From assembly GCA_028641055.1 (NCBI GenBank), contig CM054060.1, positions 310,048,949-310,112,948 on the forward strand: DNA of 64,000 nt. The letters run 5' to 3'. This document shows positions 22,430 to 34,099 of the stretch, in pieces. The notes under the pieces were generated by a model. The model saw only the letters and a program-made list of their open reading frames with translations. It did no database searches and was not told the origin of the DNA. Source of the stretch: Alopecurus myosuroides (Eukaryota; Streptophyta; Magnoliopsida; Poales; Poaceae). Every line of letters starts with the position of its first letter. Within the stretch, counting starts at the first letter, position 1. A program made the position numbers and the translations under genes.

Positions 22430-23782
22430 TGAACGGATAGTATGGACACCTAGAGGGGGTGAATAGGTGCTACTTCCAAATTTTAGTAATTTTTCGATGT
22501 AGTCTTGACACAAGGGTAAATTCTCTAGATATGCAACTAAGGTGAATTTACCTATATGACAAGAACAACACTAAACAAGATACAAACACAAAGTAAAGAT
22601 AACTGATAGAAGTAATCAACAACGAAAGCACGCAGAGACAAGGATGTATTCCCGAGTTCCTCCTTTTGAAGGGAGTACGTCTTGTTGGAGGGGTGTGAGT
22701 TTTGCCACGAAGGCCTACTCTACGCCACAAAGGCCTCACCAAAATTCTCTGATGAACTTCGCCACAAAGGCCTAGTTCACCTTCCACTATTGATTCCTTC
22801 GAGGCCGAAATAGGTGCCTTTACAATGAGCTTGAGACACACACACACCCACAACTGAATCGGGGGCTCCCAAGAACAGAAAAAATCTTGCTACAAACACA
22901 AGTGAGCAACAATGGAGTCTAGGTTTTCCTCAAGGAAGCCCTAGACTTGAATACCTCAAGTGAATAAGGGGGAAATGAAGAACGGGTTTGTGAAGATGTA
23001 GATTGGGGTCTTCTCCTTCAATCATCCAAAGATCAACGAGTTTGAGTGGAGTGATTGGGAGATCTAGAAAGGTGGGTCAGCTCAAATGATGGAGCAATTA
23101 ATGTTGGCGAGCTGGCTAGAGGAAGAAGAAGGGGAGGGGGTATTTATATCCAATCGCCACAATCACCTCGTTTGATTTCTGTGTTTTTCACACCCGAGAC
23201 TCCGGTCTAAAGGTCGCAGACTCCGGTCTAACAAAATCTCGGCAAGTTTTCGTAGGGCCGGAATCTTTGCAAAAGCCCGGAAACTCCAGGCACTTTCCAG
23301 ACTGAGTCCAGAGGGTGACATCACTTCATCTTCGTGTTGGGAAAATCTTGAGTCCGGAGATTCCAACCTACTCAGGCCGTAGACTCCGCAAAATCTCCGC
23401 ACACTTTCCGTCTTCATTCTAGTGGGTGACACCACTTGCTTCTTGTGCAGGAAAATGTCCTGAGTCCGGAGACTCCGACCCCTGCACACCGGAGAATGTG
23501 ACTAGGCGGAAACTCCACACAATCTCCGAACACAATCCGGAGTGGCAATATAGAGTGACACCACTTGATCTTCTTGCTGGAAAACCCTGAGCCCGGAGAC
23601 TCCGGCCTAGAGAGAAATTCCAGCACCTCCAGCACTTGTAGATTTCTTTGTTCCTTTTTGGGAAACAAAATCACCTTCAATAACATTATTAGTAGAACCT
23701 ATATCATCAACACACATGTTAAAATAATACTAGTGTTGTTATCAAACACGCAAAACTTAATTAGGGGAGATATGCACTTTCA
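22430..23782 (-). repeat. 5' LTR of the first Copia element (1,353 bp)
   Basis: On the element strand it starts TGAAAGTGCATATC and ends TATCCGTTCA, with the primer site next. It contains a TATAAATA box (plus 23141-23149) and an array of CCGGAGACTCCGG-like motifs (23190-23610), the same plan as the LTR at 62289-63755. The partner LTR has been lost with the 3' half. Confidence 0.8.
23141..23149 (-). promoter_or_regulatory. TATA box of the Copia LTR
   Basis: GATATAAATA on the minus strand within the LTR, next to a purine/pyrimidine-rich stretch. The other Copia LTR has a TATAAATA at the equivalent place (63041-63048). Confidence 0.6.
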
Positions 23783-24061
23783 CAGTGGTTGGATGGTTAC
23801 ATTTTGTGTGTTTTTAGTATCCTGTACTGAGACTTAAATTGTTTCCTAGTTGGGGTTTGGTAGTTTAGGTGGTAGATTTTTTGCCCCGTAATATGGTTCT
23901 CGACACCAAGGTCATATATCGAGTTTTCCTACCGTTTAGCTACCCCTTTTCCTTCTCCCTGTGTTGCTTGTAAATAAGTTTCTGAACCTTGTATTTCCGT
24001 TGAAGCAATTTAATGGAAAGGGGGCAATCCAAGTTGGAAAAATACTTTGGTTCTTTCTGCA

Positions 24062-24330
24062 GATTTTTTTCCCCAACCTGAACACGCTTGTTTTGAAGCA
24101 CATCCTGATGTGAGGGAGCTAAACATCATTTATGGCGCTCTTCCCAACATTGAAGGTTTGTACGTTGTGTCGCTGCTGAATCTGTATAAGGTCCCTCAAG
24201 GCATTGAATCACTTCACTCCCTGAAGAAGCTCTGGTTACTGGGCTTGCACAAGGATTTCTGAAGCCAGTGACTCAATAGCGGAATGCACCAAACAATGCA
24301 GCATGTTTCATAGGTTCGTTTCTAGAAGCG
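24062..24330 (+). pseudogene. NLR (CC-NBS-LRR, RPM1-like) terminal exon relic
   Basis: After a pyrimidine-rich TTTCTGCAG acceptor (24054-24062), translation gives leucine-rich repeats: FFPNLNTLVLKH, then after a one-base loss VRELNIIYGALPNIEGL, and LYKVPQGIESLHSLKKLWLL, typical of the last LRRs of grass RPM1-like resistance proteins. The frame is broken by the lost base near 24105 and by TGA at 24260-24262 right after LHKDF; related words (GMHQTMQHV) continue to about 24317 with more stops. Such proteins detect pathogen effectors in the cytoplasm. Only the 3' end is here. A Copia element sits 280 bases upstream, possibly in the preceding intron, and no NB-ARC part was found. Confidence 0.65.
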
Positions 24331-24761
24331 GCAAGTCGGTTCTTTCAGCGGTATCATTCCTGTATGCTGCACGTAGTGCAATTTTCTCTCTCGAAAAGGA
24401 CTTTTTAAATCATTGCAGTAAGTTTGCGATTATTGACAATACCATACCATTTGGTCTGTACTTCTAAGCTGCAACACGTTTGTACGGCCTACGTACCATT
24501 TGTTTTGTTTAAGTCACATGCTTTAGTACGATTTCGTGTAATGACATGTATTGTTTCTACCAAGCTTTTTTTTTCGATTAATCTTGGCAAACATTTCATT
24601 TTATATCTTTATCTATGCCAGGTATCATCCCATGATCTGACAGTTCTGATTGGCCAAGATGTATCATTCGTACATGGGTTTGGTTGGAAATGGTGAAACG
24701 GAACTATTTTTTTTTATACTAGCACTAATTTTTGTCACATGCAAAGAAGGGAAATAAACTA

Positions 24762-24853
24762 CTCCCTCCGGTCCTAATTAAGTGTCGGAGAGCTAGCCCA
24801 AATTTTGCCTACAGCTGTGTAAACTTCCGACACTTAAGTCGGAACGGGGGTAG
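24762..24853. mobile_element. Stowaway MITE (92 bp)
   Basis: Starts CTCCCTCCGGTCC and ends GGAACGGGGGTAG, imperfect inverted ends flanked by TA (24760-24761 and 24854-24855). The inner parts TTAAGTGTCGGA and TTCCGACACTTAAG are also inverted. Confidence 0.85.
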
Positions 24854-24855
24854 TA

Positions 24856-25670
24856 TTTTAAACCGCGTACCGCGTGGCTTCAGACAAAAGTTCAACTGAC
24901 AGCATAACACATCCAAACAAACCACATTCTGCTCCAACTGCAGATATCAGAATGCCTACAACCTCACATAGCGCGTCAAGATTTCACTAAACAGAGACTG
25001 AGTATCATTACTCAGAAATCATCGGTACCATCCAACTCCATAAAACGACTCCTGGTTGAAGAGGACGAACAACATTCTGTTTGGAGTACAAAATATTCGA
25101 TTACAAAACAAAAACAAGGGAGTAGCTGGGCTGTGCCTTACTATTAGTGCATTGTGTTCTCGGGTTGAACTGATAGTGCAACACCACACGTGTTGTGACA
25201 GCAGTATTGGTCCAGTCTTGCTGGTGGCAACCCAGGTAATGTTTATTTCTAGGATGTTAAAACCTGATAGGTTTGTATAATTGTTAGTATTACATGATGA
25301 TAATGCCTCTGTGTAGATTGATAAGGGGTGTACATCCGTCAGCAGTAAGCGTGTCTGCTTATGTGGTGCTTGCTAGGTTCACAGCGACACCTCTCTTTCT
25401 GGGATTAGACCCATTGGGTTGTGAGGAATGGAGTGTAAAGTCTGAAGTCAGATATGTAGTCTAGGAGAATAAATTGATCGCCGTGATGAATTAAGTGTGC
25501 AAACCATACGAAATATGTACATTACAGGATGAGACGATTAGAAGTATGTTCCTTTATAGACGAAATTAGTACGAACAAGTACATCCTTCCTAAAAGTCAA
25601 TCGACACTTAACCAAGAAACTAATCAAGCAGGTGTGTCTCCGTCTTGTAATGCTTCCTCTCCGTGTGAAA
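24856..25670. other. Intergenic region, no gene seen
   Basis: No supported coding frame. It holds a 41-base segment (24905-24945) that recurs nearly unchanged at 41920-41960. The right part is the 3' flank of the B3 gene. Confidence 0.5.
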
Positions 25671-25724
25671 CTAGCGTGGTAGCATCTGCTCTTTCTTGGT
25701 GATCAAAACATAGAGAGGGCTTTC

Positions 25725-27583
25725 ATTTTTTTAGAAATGGGAGACTAGGCCCCGGCCTCTGCATCAAAATGATGCACACAGCCGGTTTTTTTATTAAATA
25801 AGCAAGAGAAATATCCAGAGTATGTAACTTATTACAATCATGGGTCCGAAAGCGTGGCCACAAAGACAAGCCACCGAAACATAGACGAACTACGCATTAA
25901 TTCGTCTAGAATTAAGCCACCCAGCCTGGCTGTAAATAGCCCGAATGACCGCCATCAAACGAGCACAGCCGGAATCCATAAGTCCTCGCTGGTCCAGAGG
26001 GAGAAGAAAAACCCACATCTGGATAGAATAGACCGCCTTGTTTACAACCTGCAAAAAATGAATATTCGTTTGTTTGTTAAAGACCAAATCATTGCGGCAA
26101 TTCCAAATTGCCCATAGGAAAGCAGCCGCACCAACTCGTATTCGTGCTTTTGTTTTCCTATCAATACCATTTAACCAGCTACCAAACATATTCGCAATGC
26201 TTGTAGGTGGATAAATGCTATATGTAAAGTGTATAAGACGCCAAATATCACGGGCAAAAGGGCATGATATAAATAAGTGTTCGACAGACTCATCTGTATC
26301 GCAGAAAACACATTTTTTAGAACCATGCCAATTTCTCTTTATCAAATTGTCTTTAGTAAGAATAACTTTCCTGTTAAGAAACCATAGAAAGATCTTAATC
26401 TTTAATGGTACCTTTAGTTTCCACAAGTATTTCCGTAAAAATCTTGTGGATCCATGCATCAAGTCAGCATAATAAGATTTAACCGTGAAAACCCCATCCA
26501 TTGTGAGATTCCAACTAAATAAATCTTTAAGATTAGATAAGGAGACCCCCATCAATCTTTCAACCAAATGCAACCAACGTTCCCTTCTGTGGCCAACCAA
26601 ATTCCTCCGGAACCGAACTTCTAGGGGATTATGGGATAACACCTCCGCCACCGTAACGTTTCTATGAGAAGCGATGTTATATAACGATGGATAGGAATGT
26701 GATAACGGTTTATCACCTAACCATGTATCTTCCCAGAAACGCACCTGCTGACCGTTTCCTAAAGAGAATTTGCCCCGTGAAAAAAAATCATACTTAATCC
26801 TCATTAAACCTTTCCAGAAGGGTGAATCCGAAGGTTTACTCTCTACCTGAGATAACGTTTTATCTCCTAGATACTTATTAGAGAGTAACTCTTGCCACAC
26901 CCCCTCCTCTGACAATAATTTATAAAACCACTTACTCAACAGACACATGTTCTTAATTTGTAAGACCTCAATTCCTAAGCCCCCCTGATCTTTGGGACGA
27001 CAAACAATATTCCATTTTGTAAGGCGGTATTTCCTCTTTTTGACATCACTTTGCCAAAAAAATCTTGAGCGATAGAAATCCAAACGTTTCCTAACACCCA
27101 CTGGTATTTCGAAAAAGGAGAGCAAAAACATCGGTAAACTGGATAGGACAGAGTTTATCAACACGAGGCGATCCCCATAAGACAACAATTTCCCTACCCA
27201 AGAACTGAGTTTCGTGTCAAATCTATCCTCAATTGGTTTCCACTCTTTATTAAGAAGTTTTCTGTGGTGGATTGGTATGCCGAGATATTTGAAAGGTAGC
27301 GTTCCAACCTCACAGCCAAAAATAATTCGGTAATCATCTTGGGCCTCTTTCGCTTTACCAAAACAAAAAATCTCGCTCTTATGGAAGTTAATTTTAAGAC
27401 CGGACAGAAGCTCAAACATCGCAAGTATGAGGTTCATGTTCAGTGCCTTTTGTATGTCGTGTTCCATAAAAATAATCGTATCGTCGGCATACTGAAGTAT
27501 GGACACCCCTCCTTCGACAAGGTGAGGAATCAATCCTCCAACTTGACCATCCTCCTTAGCTCGATCTATGAGGATAGCCAACA
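25725..27583 (-). mobile_element. 5'-truncated LINE (L1-type) inserted in the B3 gene
   Basis: The minus strand has the C-terminal two thirds of ORF2 and ends in an A-tract (T-run on plus, 25725-25732). It begins abruptly inside the RT domain at about 27583, as expected of 5' truncation. No clear target duplication was found on comparing 10-15 bases at each edge. Confidence 0.8.
25890..27582 (-). pseudogene. LINE ORF2, C-terminal part (RT end, zf-RVT)
   Basis: Begins MLAILIDRAKEDG and has the RT catalytic box LQYADDTIIF. The palm/thumb follows (LPFKYLGIPIHHRKL, LSYGDRLVLINSVLSSLP, KWNIVCRPKDQGGLGI). Then come the zinc-binding RT tail (WKLKVPLKIKIFLWF and CVFCDTDESVEHLFISC) and a C-terminal part ending at TAA 25890-25892. 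The frame is unbroken over about 560 codons, so the insertion may be fairly recent, although the N-terminal endonuclease and part of RT are missing. No RNase H domain is seen at its end, unlike the LINE at 34.7-40.3 kb. Confidence 0.8.
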
Positions 27584-28383
27584 TCCTTGCCGAAGAGACA
27601 AAAGTAGCTCTCCTTGAAGGCCCAGATCTGGACGACATCGTCCACCTTGAAGTCGCAGCTGCGGATGAAGTCGAGGTACCCATTTCCCTTGATGACGGGG
27701 CCGCCGCTGCTGTCCCACCGCGCAAGCTGCAGCTCCCTGACGCCGGCGTGGGGCTCGACCACGAGCACGGGAAGGCCACCGTGCCTCTTACCCGTTCTCT
27801 TCCTGGCCTTCTCCCCCGGGACCTTGGCAGGCAGCTTCGGCGGTCTTGGTTCTCTCGGGGCTTCCTCGTGCAGCATGTTGGCAGCGTCGCGGTCCAGGGG
27901 CGAGAGCAGGGGCCAGAGGTTGCGCGCCACGCCCTCGGCCGGCAGACGGAACCGGTTCTGGTGCGGGACGAGGTCGGTGGCGGTCACCACCTTCTCGTCG
28001 ATGAAGCGCACCGGCAGGTCCATGCGGAACCCAAGGTGCGCGAGCAGCCCCCTGCGCAGCCACGGCGGCTCGGCGCGGACGACGGCGGGCGCGAGCTTCG
28101 TCTTCTTGGGGGCGACAAAGCGGAGCGGGACCGCGTTTATGGGCTCATCACGCGGTGGCACGAACTGCACCAGCGCGCCGGCGTCCTCCCCCGGTTGCTT
28201 GTCTGCGGCAGAAGGGTCGTCGTAGAGAGCCTGCGTCGTCATCGTCGGCGGCGTCTCAGCGTGCGCCCGCTTGCAGCCGGCGTGACACATGGTCGGCGAA
28301 TGCGTGTTCGTCGGTGGACGGTCCTCGCGGGATGGACCGACGGATGGAGCAGTGGATGGATGCAGAATAGGAGGAGCGCCGGC

Positions 28384-28391
28384 GTATATAT
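28384..28391 (-). promoter_or_regulatory. TATA box of the B3 gene
   Basis: The plus strand reads GTATATATGG (minus CCATATATAC) about 95 bases before the ATG at 28290, a normal distance for a 5' leader of roughly 60-70 bases. Confidence 0.55.
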
Positions 28392-28716
28392 GGATGGATG
28401 GAGCGATCCGTCGCGCGTATGCAGTCGGAGGCCGCCTCGGACTGCAAGACGAGATGGAAGCCGCGGGAGCGCCAAGTCCGAGTTCGTATGTGATTCCCAT
28501 TCTTTCCATATCTCTCAACATGGAAAGAAACTGGGCTCGGCCGAACTGACGAGTCCGACCGACGCGGCTTGCACTTTCCTTCCAAAATTAACTGCACGAG
28601 TCTGACGCCTTCCGTAGTCATTGCAGGAACAAGCAACGAATTCCACCTCTCGCCCAACCCGATCCCAAATTAATCAGTACAGATGTCCTGCAATTATTCA
28701 GTAATTTACTGCATAT

Positions 28717-29128
28717 TGTCACACCTCGAACGAATTAGACCTGATGAGCACTCTACCTGTAAGATCAAGGAGTTCGGGTGGGATAAAGCAAGCAATTGGA
28801 TGAGAAAATAGACAGAAATTGGGATGCGAAATTGGGAATCTGCTAGCGCCGTGGGCAGCTAGGGTTCTGGTTCTATTGATAGATGTCAAGATAAAGATTA
28901 CAAGGCGACTCTGGTTGCTTTATATCGAAGCCAACCCAGGCCAAAAGCGACGGGAAAGTTGGTAGCTGCTAACTAACAGAATATTCAGAGAGCCCCGTTA
29001 GCTTCTCCGTTTAGACAGGGACCACCCGATCTTCATCACTGAACCGGTATCGCTTCATCCTAGCCGTTCGCTAACTGACGGAGATCACAGCATACTGAAG
29101 AAGGACTTACAGAGTAGCAGCCATGACA
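28717..29128 (-). repeat. 3' LTR of the Reina-like element
   Basis: 412 bp, TGTCAC...CATGACA, with an ATATAAAG box (plus 28918-28925). It differs from the 5' LTR at five sites by my base-by-base reading, all transitions. Confidence 0.93.
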
Positions 29129-29141
29129 ATACCCCCCTTCT
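29129..29141 (-). other. Polypurine tract of the Reina-like element
   Basis: The minus strand reads AAGAAGGGGGGTAT directly before the 3' LTR start, the expected plus-strand primer. Confidence 0.8.
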
Positions 29142-29159
29142 TGAAGATCACACTTGTCC

Positions 29160-32100
29160 TCAAGTGTGGAAACTGGGGAATATACGAGTGATAAAAGTTG
29201 TATCTTCCCAAGTAGCGGCAGTAGCAGGCAGATTTGTCCATTTAATTTGCCACTGCACGACAGGCTCGTTGTTTCTTGGGATGACCCTTCTTTCAAGGAT
29301 TTGTTCAGGAAATACCTTGATGTTACCTGTTGCATCCACCAATGGCAGGTCAGGGCTGGGTATCACCTTTCTGCCAATGTGCTTCTTGAGCTGGCTCACA
29401 TGGAAAGTAGGGTGGAGTTGACATCCATCAGGGAGTAGTAGTTTGTAAGCCATGTCCCCAACTCGGCCAAGTACCCTGTATGGTCCATAATACTTTGAGT
29501 GCAATTTCAGTGATCTATGCAGGCTCAGGGAAGTGTGTCTGTAAGGTTGTATCTTCATATACACCATGTCTCCAACTGCAAACTCCCTCTCTTTCCTGTG
29601 CTTGTCAGCAAATTTCTTCATCCTCCATTGTGCCTTAATCAGATTGTCCTTGATTAGTTCATTAGCCAATTGTCTCCGTTGCAATAGTCCAACAGCCTCT
29701 TCATTAGCTCCCTCAGGTAGTATAACCTCATTTATCTGTGGTGGTGGAAATCCATATAATGCTTGGAATGGTGTCATGCCTAGGGAGGTGTGGTAGCTTG
29801 TGTTGTACCACCATTCAGCTGGGGAAAGCCATGACATCCATTTCTTTGGGTTGTCAAAGGTCATGCACCTTAGGTAGCCCTCTAAGCATTGATTAACCCT
29901 CTCTGTCTTCCCATCAGTCTGGGGGTGGTAAGCTGTGCTAAGGTGTAGTTTCACACCTAGAGCTTTGAACAAATCTTGCCAGAAGTCACTGGTGAAGATC
30001 CTATCTCTGTCAGAAACAATGGTATTAGGAGGCCCATGTAATTTTTGCACATGATCCAGGAACAGTTCTGCCACATGCTTTGCAGTGAATGGGTGGCTCA
30101 GGGGGAGGAAGTGTGCATATTTGGAAAATCGATCCACTACCACCAAGATAACATCATTTCCCTCAGATTTAGGGAGTCCCTCAATGAAATCCATGGATAT
30201 GTCAGGCCATGCTCTGTCAGGTACCCTGAGAGGCTTGAGCAGCCCTGGATAAGGGGTATGTTCAGATTTGTTTTTCTGGCAAACTGCACACTCCTTTACA
30301 TAAGCAATAACATCTCTTTTGAGCCCCATCCAGTGGAAAATCAATTTGATCATTTGGTATGTAGCAGCTTCTCCTGAGTGTCCCCCCCAGAGCAGAGTCA
30401 TGTAAGGAGGTGATAATTTGGTTTCTCAGTCCAGTAGTACTGCCCACTACAATCTTCTTTTTGTACCTCAGAATGCCATTTTTGAGTGTATAGTCAGCCT
30501 CTGCATTTTCATCAACAGTGAGCTTGACAAGAAGGTCCTTGCATTGTTCATCATCTTCATAGCTGGCTAGGACTTCAGTTATCCATTTTGGTACTGCAGT
30601 AGATATAGCATGTAATTGGGGTGCCCTAGAAAGTGCATCAGCTGCTTTATTTTCCCTGCCCTTCTTGTACTCCATCTTGTAGTCATATCCCAACAATTTA
30701 ACTAGCAGTTTGTGCTGGATCCTTCAGTGAGCTTTTGATCCTGTATGTATCTCAAACTCTGCTGGTCTGTTCTTATGATAATTGAGGAACTTGCAAAGTA
30801 GTGCTTCCACTTCTTAATAGCTTCAATGATGGCCAAGGCCTCTTTGTCATAAGTAGAGAGTCCTGCAGCCTTAGGACCATTGGCTTTGCTCATATAAGCA
30901 ATAGGCCTCTGATTTTGCATTAACACTGCTCCTATTCCATATCCACTGGCATCTGCTTCGAGCACAAAGGGTTGCTTGTAGTCAGGAAGGGCCATGACAG
31001 GTGTGTGTGACATGCTTTCTTTGAGCTTCTCAAAAGCTTGTTGTTGTGGTAATGACCAGACAAATGCATTCTTTTTCAGTGCTTCAAACAGTGGTTTGCA
31101 AATTATTCCATAATTCAGAACAAACCTCCTGTAGTATCCAGTTAAGCCAAGGAACCCCCTTAGTTGTGTTACATTTTTGGGTGTGTGCCACTCCACCATT
31201 GCCCTTATTTTTGTTGGGTCAGTAGCCACCCCATCTGTAGTGATAATGTGACCCAAATACTCAATTTGCTCCTGTGCAAAATCACATTTGTTTCTTTTGA
31301 CAAACAAGCTATTCTGTTTGAGCAAGTTTAGTATTTCTGTCAAGTGTTGCTTGTGTTCTAGCAGGGACTTGCTATACACCAGTATGTCATCAAAGAACAC
31401 TAGGGCACATTTTCTCAGGTATTTTGCCAATATCCCATTCATGAGGGCTTGAAAGGTGGCTGGTGCATTGGTAAGGCCAAATGGCATCACTAGAAACTCA
31501 TAGTGACCCTGGTGGGTGGTAAATGTTGTCTTGCCAATGTCCTTTTCCTTCATCCTAACCTGGTGGTACCCTGATCTTAGGTCCAATTTAGAAAAAAATC
31601 TGGCTCCATGCAGCTCATCCAGCAGGTCCTCTATGATAGGAATTGGGTATTTATTTTTGATTGTGATGGCATTTAATTGTCTGTAGTCAATACAGAGTCT
31701 CCATGTTCCATCCTTCTTTCTCACTAGGATTGCAGGGGATGAAAAGGGGCTGACACTTATTCTTATGATCCCTGACTTGATCATATCTGCAATAATCGTT
31801 TCCAGGGCTTCCTTTTGGTAATGAGGTAGCCTGTAAGCTCTTTTATTGACTGGTTTCTCTCCTGGTTGCAATTCAATGGTGTGATCATAGTTTCTATTGG
31901 GAGGTAACTGTTGTGGTTCTTCGAATATATCCTTGTAATTATCCAAGACTTCTGCAATTTCCTCAGGCACTATGGTCTTCCCACTTGCGGTTTCTGCTAC
32001 AGTGAGGGCAAACACTACTGCATCAGTAACCTCTTGCTGCAGTAGCCTTTCCATCTTCTGCTGGTTAATTAACTTGCACTCCAGCTTGTCATTGCCTTCT

Positions 32101-33889
32101 TGGAATACTACTGGTCTCAGCCCATAGTAATTAATTTTCAGCTCCCCAGTTCCGTAATCCCATTCCACAGGACTGTGTGTCAACATCCAATCCGTTCCTA
32201 AGATGAGATCATATCCCTTCAGTTGTAACAGTCTAAAGTCACTGGTGAAAGTATTGCCCTGGATAGTGTAATGACATCCCTTACAAGTGGCCTTGCTTAT
32301 TATCTTTGCACCGTTTGCTACAGTTACTGTCATTGTCTGGGCCCCTGATATTTTGCAACCATTTCTAATAGCAAACTTGTTGTCAATGAAAGTCCCTGTA
32401 CTCCCAGTGTCTACAAGAGCTAAAGCAGTTACTTTGCCTATTTGGACTCTCAAAATGGAGTTGGTATTAGCAGTAGGGGTCCCCTGTACAGCATGAGCAG
32501 ATATCAATGCTACCAACTCCTCAGGGCTAATATTTTCGTCTTCCCCTAGTTCTTCCAGTAGTTGTTCATCTGGCACTTCCTCCTCATTCTCTTGAGTCAC
32601 CATTATCCTCAATTGCTTAGCCATCTTGCATGTAAGCCTATGCCCAGGGAACCATTTTTCTCCACACTTGTAGCAGCTGTCATTTTTAGCAGGTGGGTGC
32701 TCATTTGCCACCTTGCCTGGAGCTGTATTTGCTACAGGTGTCACTGTTTTAGGGATAAATTCCTTGTGTGTGGCTGGGTTCCTATTGTAATTCGTCCTGT
32801 TGTTCCATGCACCAGTACTCGTTTTCCTTAAGGGGTTTGAGGCCTCCAACCTTCTAGCCAACCAGTAAGCCTCAATTAGTGAGCTTGGCTTTTGTATTTG
32901 TGTATGTTGTTGTTCATAATCTTGCAACCCCGACACAAAACTCTTAACATAGTATCCGTCTGGAATTTATGGGTTTTCTCTCCTAACTGGTCCCACCTTC
33001 TCTTCAAACTGGTCAATGCAATCATCTACAGAGCTCGTCTGTTTCAGGGCATGGAATATCTTGACCACATCATATGAGGATTTCTCAGCAAATCTATTCT
33101 TCAGTTTCTTACAGAACCTCGGCCAAGTTATTTCTTGTAAATCCAACTCGGTATTTTCCAACCAAGTATCTGCCTTCCCTGTGAAATATAATGTTGCCAC
33201 TTCTACTTTTTCTTCCTCTAGTACTTGGCACAACTTGAAGTACTTCTCGGCCTTTTTGATCCATGCATTTGTGTTGTGGCCATCATACTTTGGAAACTCA
33301 TGTCTTGGGCCCTTGTGTGGTGGTCTGTGTTGCTGCCTGTTGGGGTGTCCTGGTCTATTGATTCCCCCTCCAACTTGCTCCCCTTCCAGCTGGAGCCTGT
33401 CTGCTCCCTCAATTTCCACAACACATGGTTTCCTGGATCCTTCTCCCTCCTTGCCGTTGTTCTTGTCTCGGGGTACATCTGCCAGCAGAGGTGGTAGATT
33501 GTTTGTGAGTCTAGCAAACCCATTTCTGTGTGCCCCGACTCCTTCATCATCTTGTGCCCTGAGAGCACTTTGAGGGGTGCCCTGTAGGCCAGCAATCGCT
33601 TGCCCGTGCACACTGGAGTGTTGCGTCGAACCCCCGGGGTCTTCTGCTACTTGCTTCTGTGTGGTTAAACCTCTGATGAGCCCTGCAAGCTGGTCAAATC
33701 TCATGTTGCTTTCTGTTGCTGCTGCCACTTGCTGTTTGGACAGCTCCATTTGCACCCGTGCAAATTCATCGAATTTTTTTTTACCTCCACGCTGAACCGC
33801 TCAAACTCCTCTCTGGTTACCACGTCCTCAACTACTCCTTCTACTTCGACTCTAGCCTTCGTCTTCCCCATCACCTTGCTGATGCCCAA
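29160..33889 (-). pseudogene. gag-pol of the Reina-like element, with frameshifts
   Basis: From 33889 down: a gag N-terminal part (broken by a frame change at the run of Ts 33774-33782), the retrotransposon gag core (WLENTELDLQEITWPRF, near 33150), an in-frame TAA at 32967-32969, a zinc knuckle CYKCGEKWFPGHRLTC near 32670, and an aspartic protease with LVDTGSTGTFID. RT follows with RLCIDYRQLN and the catalytic FFDDILVYS, then RNase H. A frame change near 30718 leads to the zinc-binding region, and a G-run at 30386-30392 breaks the frame again before integrase (DRFSKYAHFLP, STAYHPQTDGKTERVN). The tail is chromodomain-like (ILERRVIPRNNEP, WTNLPATAATWEDT, about 29270-29190), which in this group targets insertion to heterochromatin. 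Each break could be a true mutation or, at the homopolymers, an assembly error. Confidence 0.88.
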
Positions 33890-34081
33890 CTCGTAGCAGA
33901 AGGGGTTTTACCAAGGAAACAATTTGTTTCCCCAACCTTGCTTCGAATCGCAACAGCTTTCGCCTCCACAGTACCCCCAAACCTGATCCAGTCCCTGCCA
34001 GCCTACGGAATTTTACACAGGAACTTGCCCTGCAACCCTGAGCTGCAAGCACTTAAGATCCAGATCCAAGGCCAAGAACGA

Positions 34082-34095
34082 TGGCTCTGATACCA
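34082..34095 (-). other. Primer binding site of the Reina-like element
   Basis: The minus strand reads TGGTATCAGAGCCA, complementary to the end of initiator tRNA-Met, five bases inside the 5' LTR. Confidence 0.9.
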
Positions 34096-34099
34096 CTAT

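Larger units (their letters stand above)
12903..23782 (-). mobile_element. Ty1/Copia element (Maximus/SIRE-like), 3' truncated and interrupted
   Basis: On the minus strand: LTR 22430-23782, primer site, gag (22375 to about 15990, interrupted at 17141-21613), protease, integrase and reverse transcriptase, stopping inside RT at about 12903, where Tat-type sequence abuts. The PR-INT-RT order is diagnostic of Copia. RT phrases such as MSMIGELKFFLGYEIKQL and the LTR opening TGAAAGTGCA fit Maximus/SIRE-like elements. The second Copia LTR at 62289-63755 has the same plan. The copy has many frameshifts and stops and is not autonomous. Confidence 0.85.
25671..28290 (-). pseudogene. B3-domain (DUF313-like) protein gene, split by a LINE
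   Basis: The 5' part (28290-27583) encodes 236 residues: a variable acidic N-terminal region, the segment RFRLPAEGVARNLWPLLS, and a B3-like C-terminal fold with WDSSGGPVIKGNGYLDFIR and DDVVQIWAFKESYFCLFGK. At about 27583 the frame enters LINE sequence. Beyond the LINE's A-tract, minus 25724-25671 gives ESPLYVLITKKEQMLPR and a TAG, the usual ending of this plant family, so the gene is interrupted 17 codons from its end. The ATG at 28290 is preferred over 28521 because a TATATA box lies about 95 bases upstream. These nuclear proteins are presumed DNA-binding; targets are unknown. In the uninterrupted state the protein would be about 255 residues. The insertion removes the last residues, so function is doubtful. 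Confidence 0.75.

Noticed and set aside
27568..28605. Long plus-strand frames over the B3 gene
   Set aside because: Antisense shadow of a GC-rich exon; the minus-strand reading has the family motifs.
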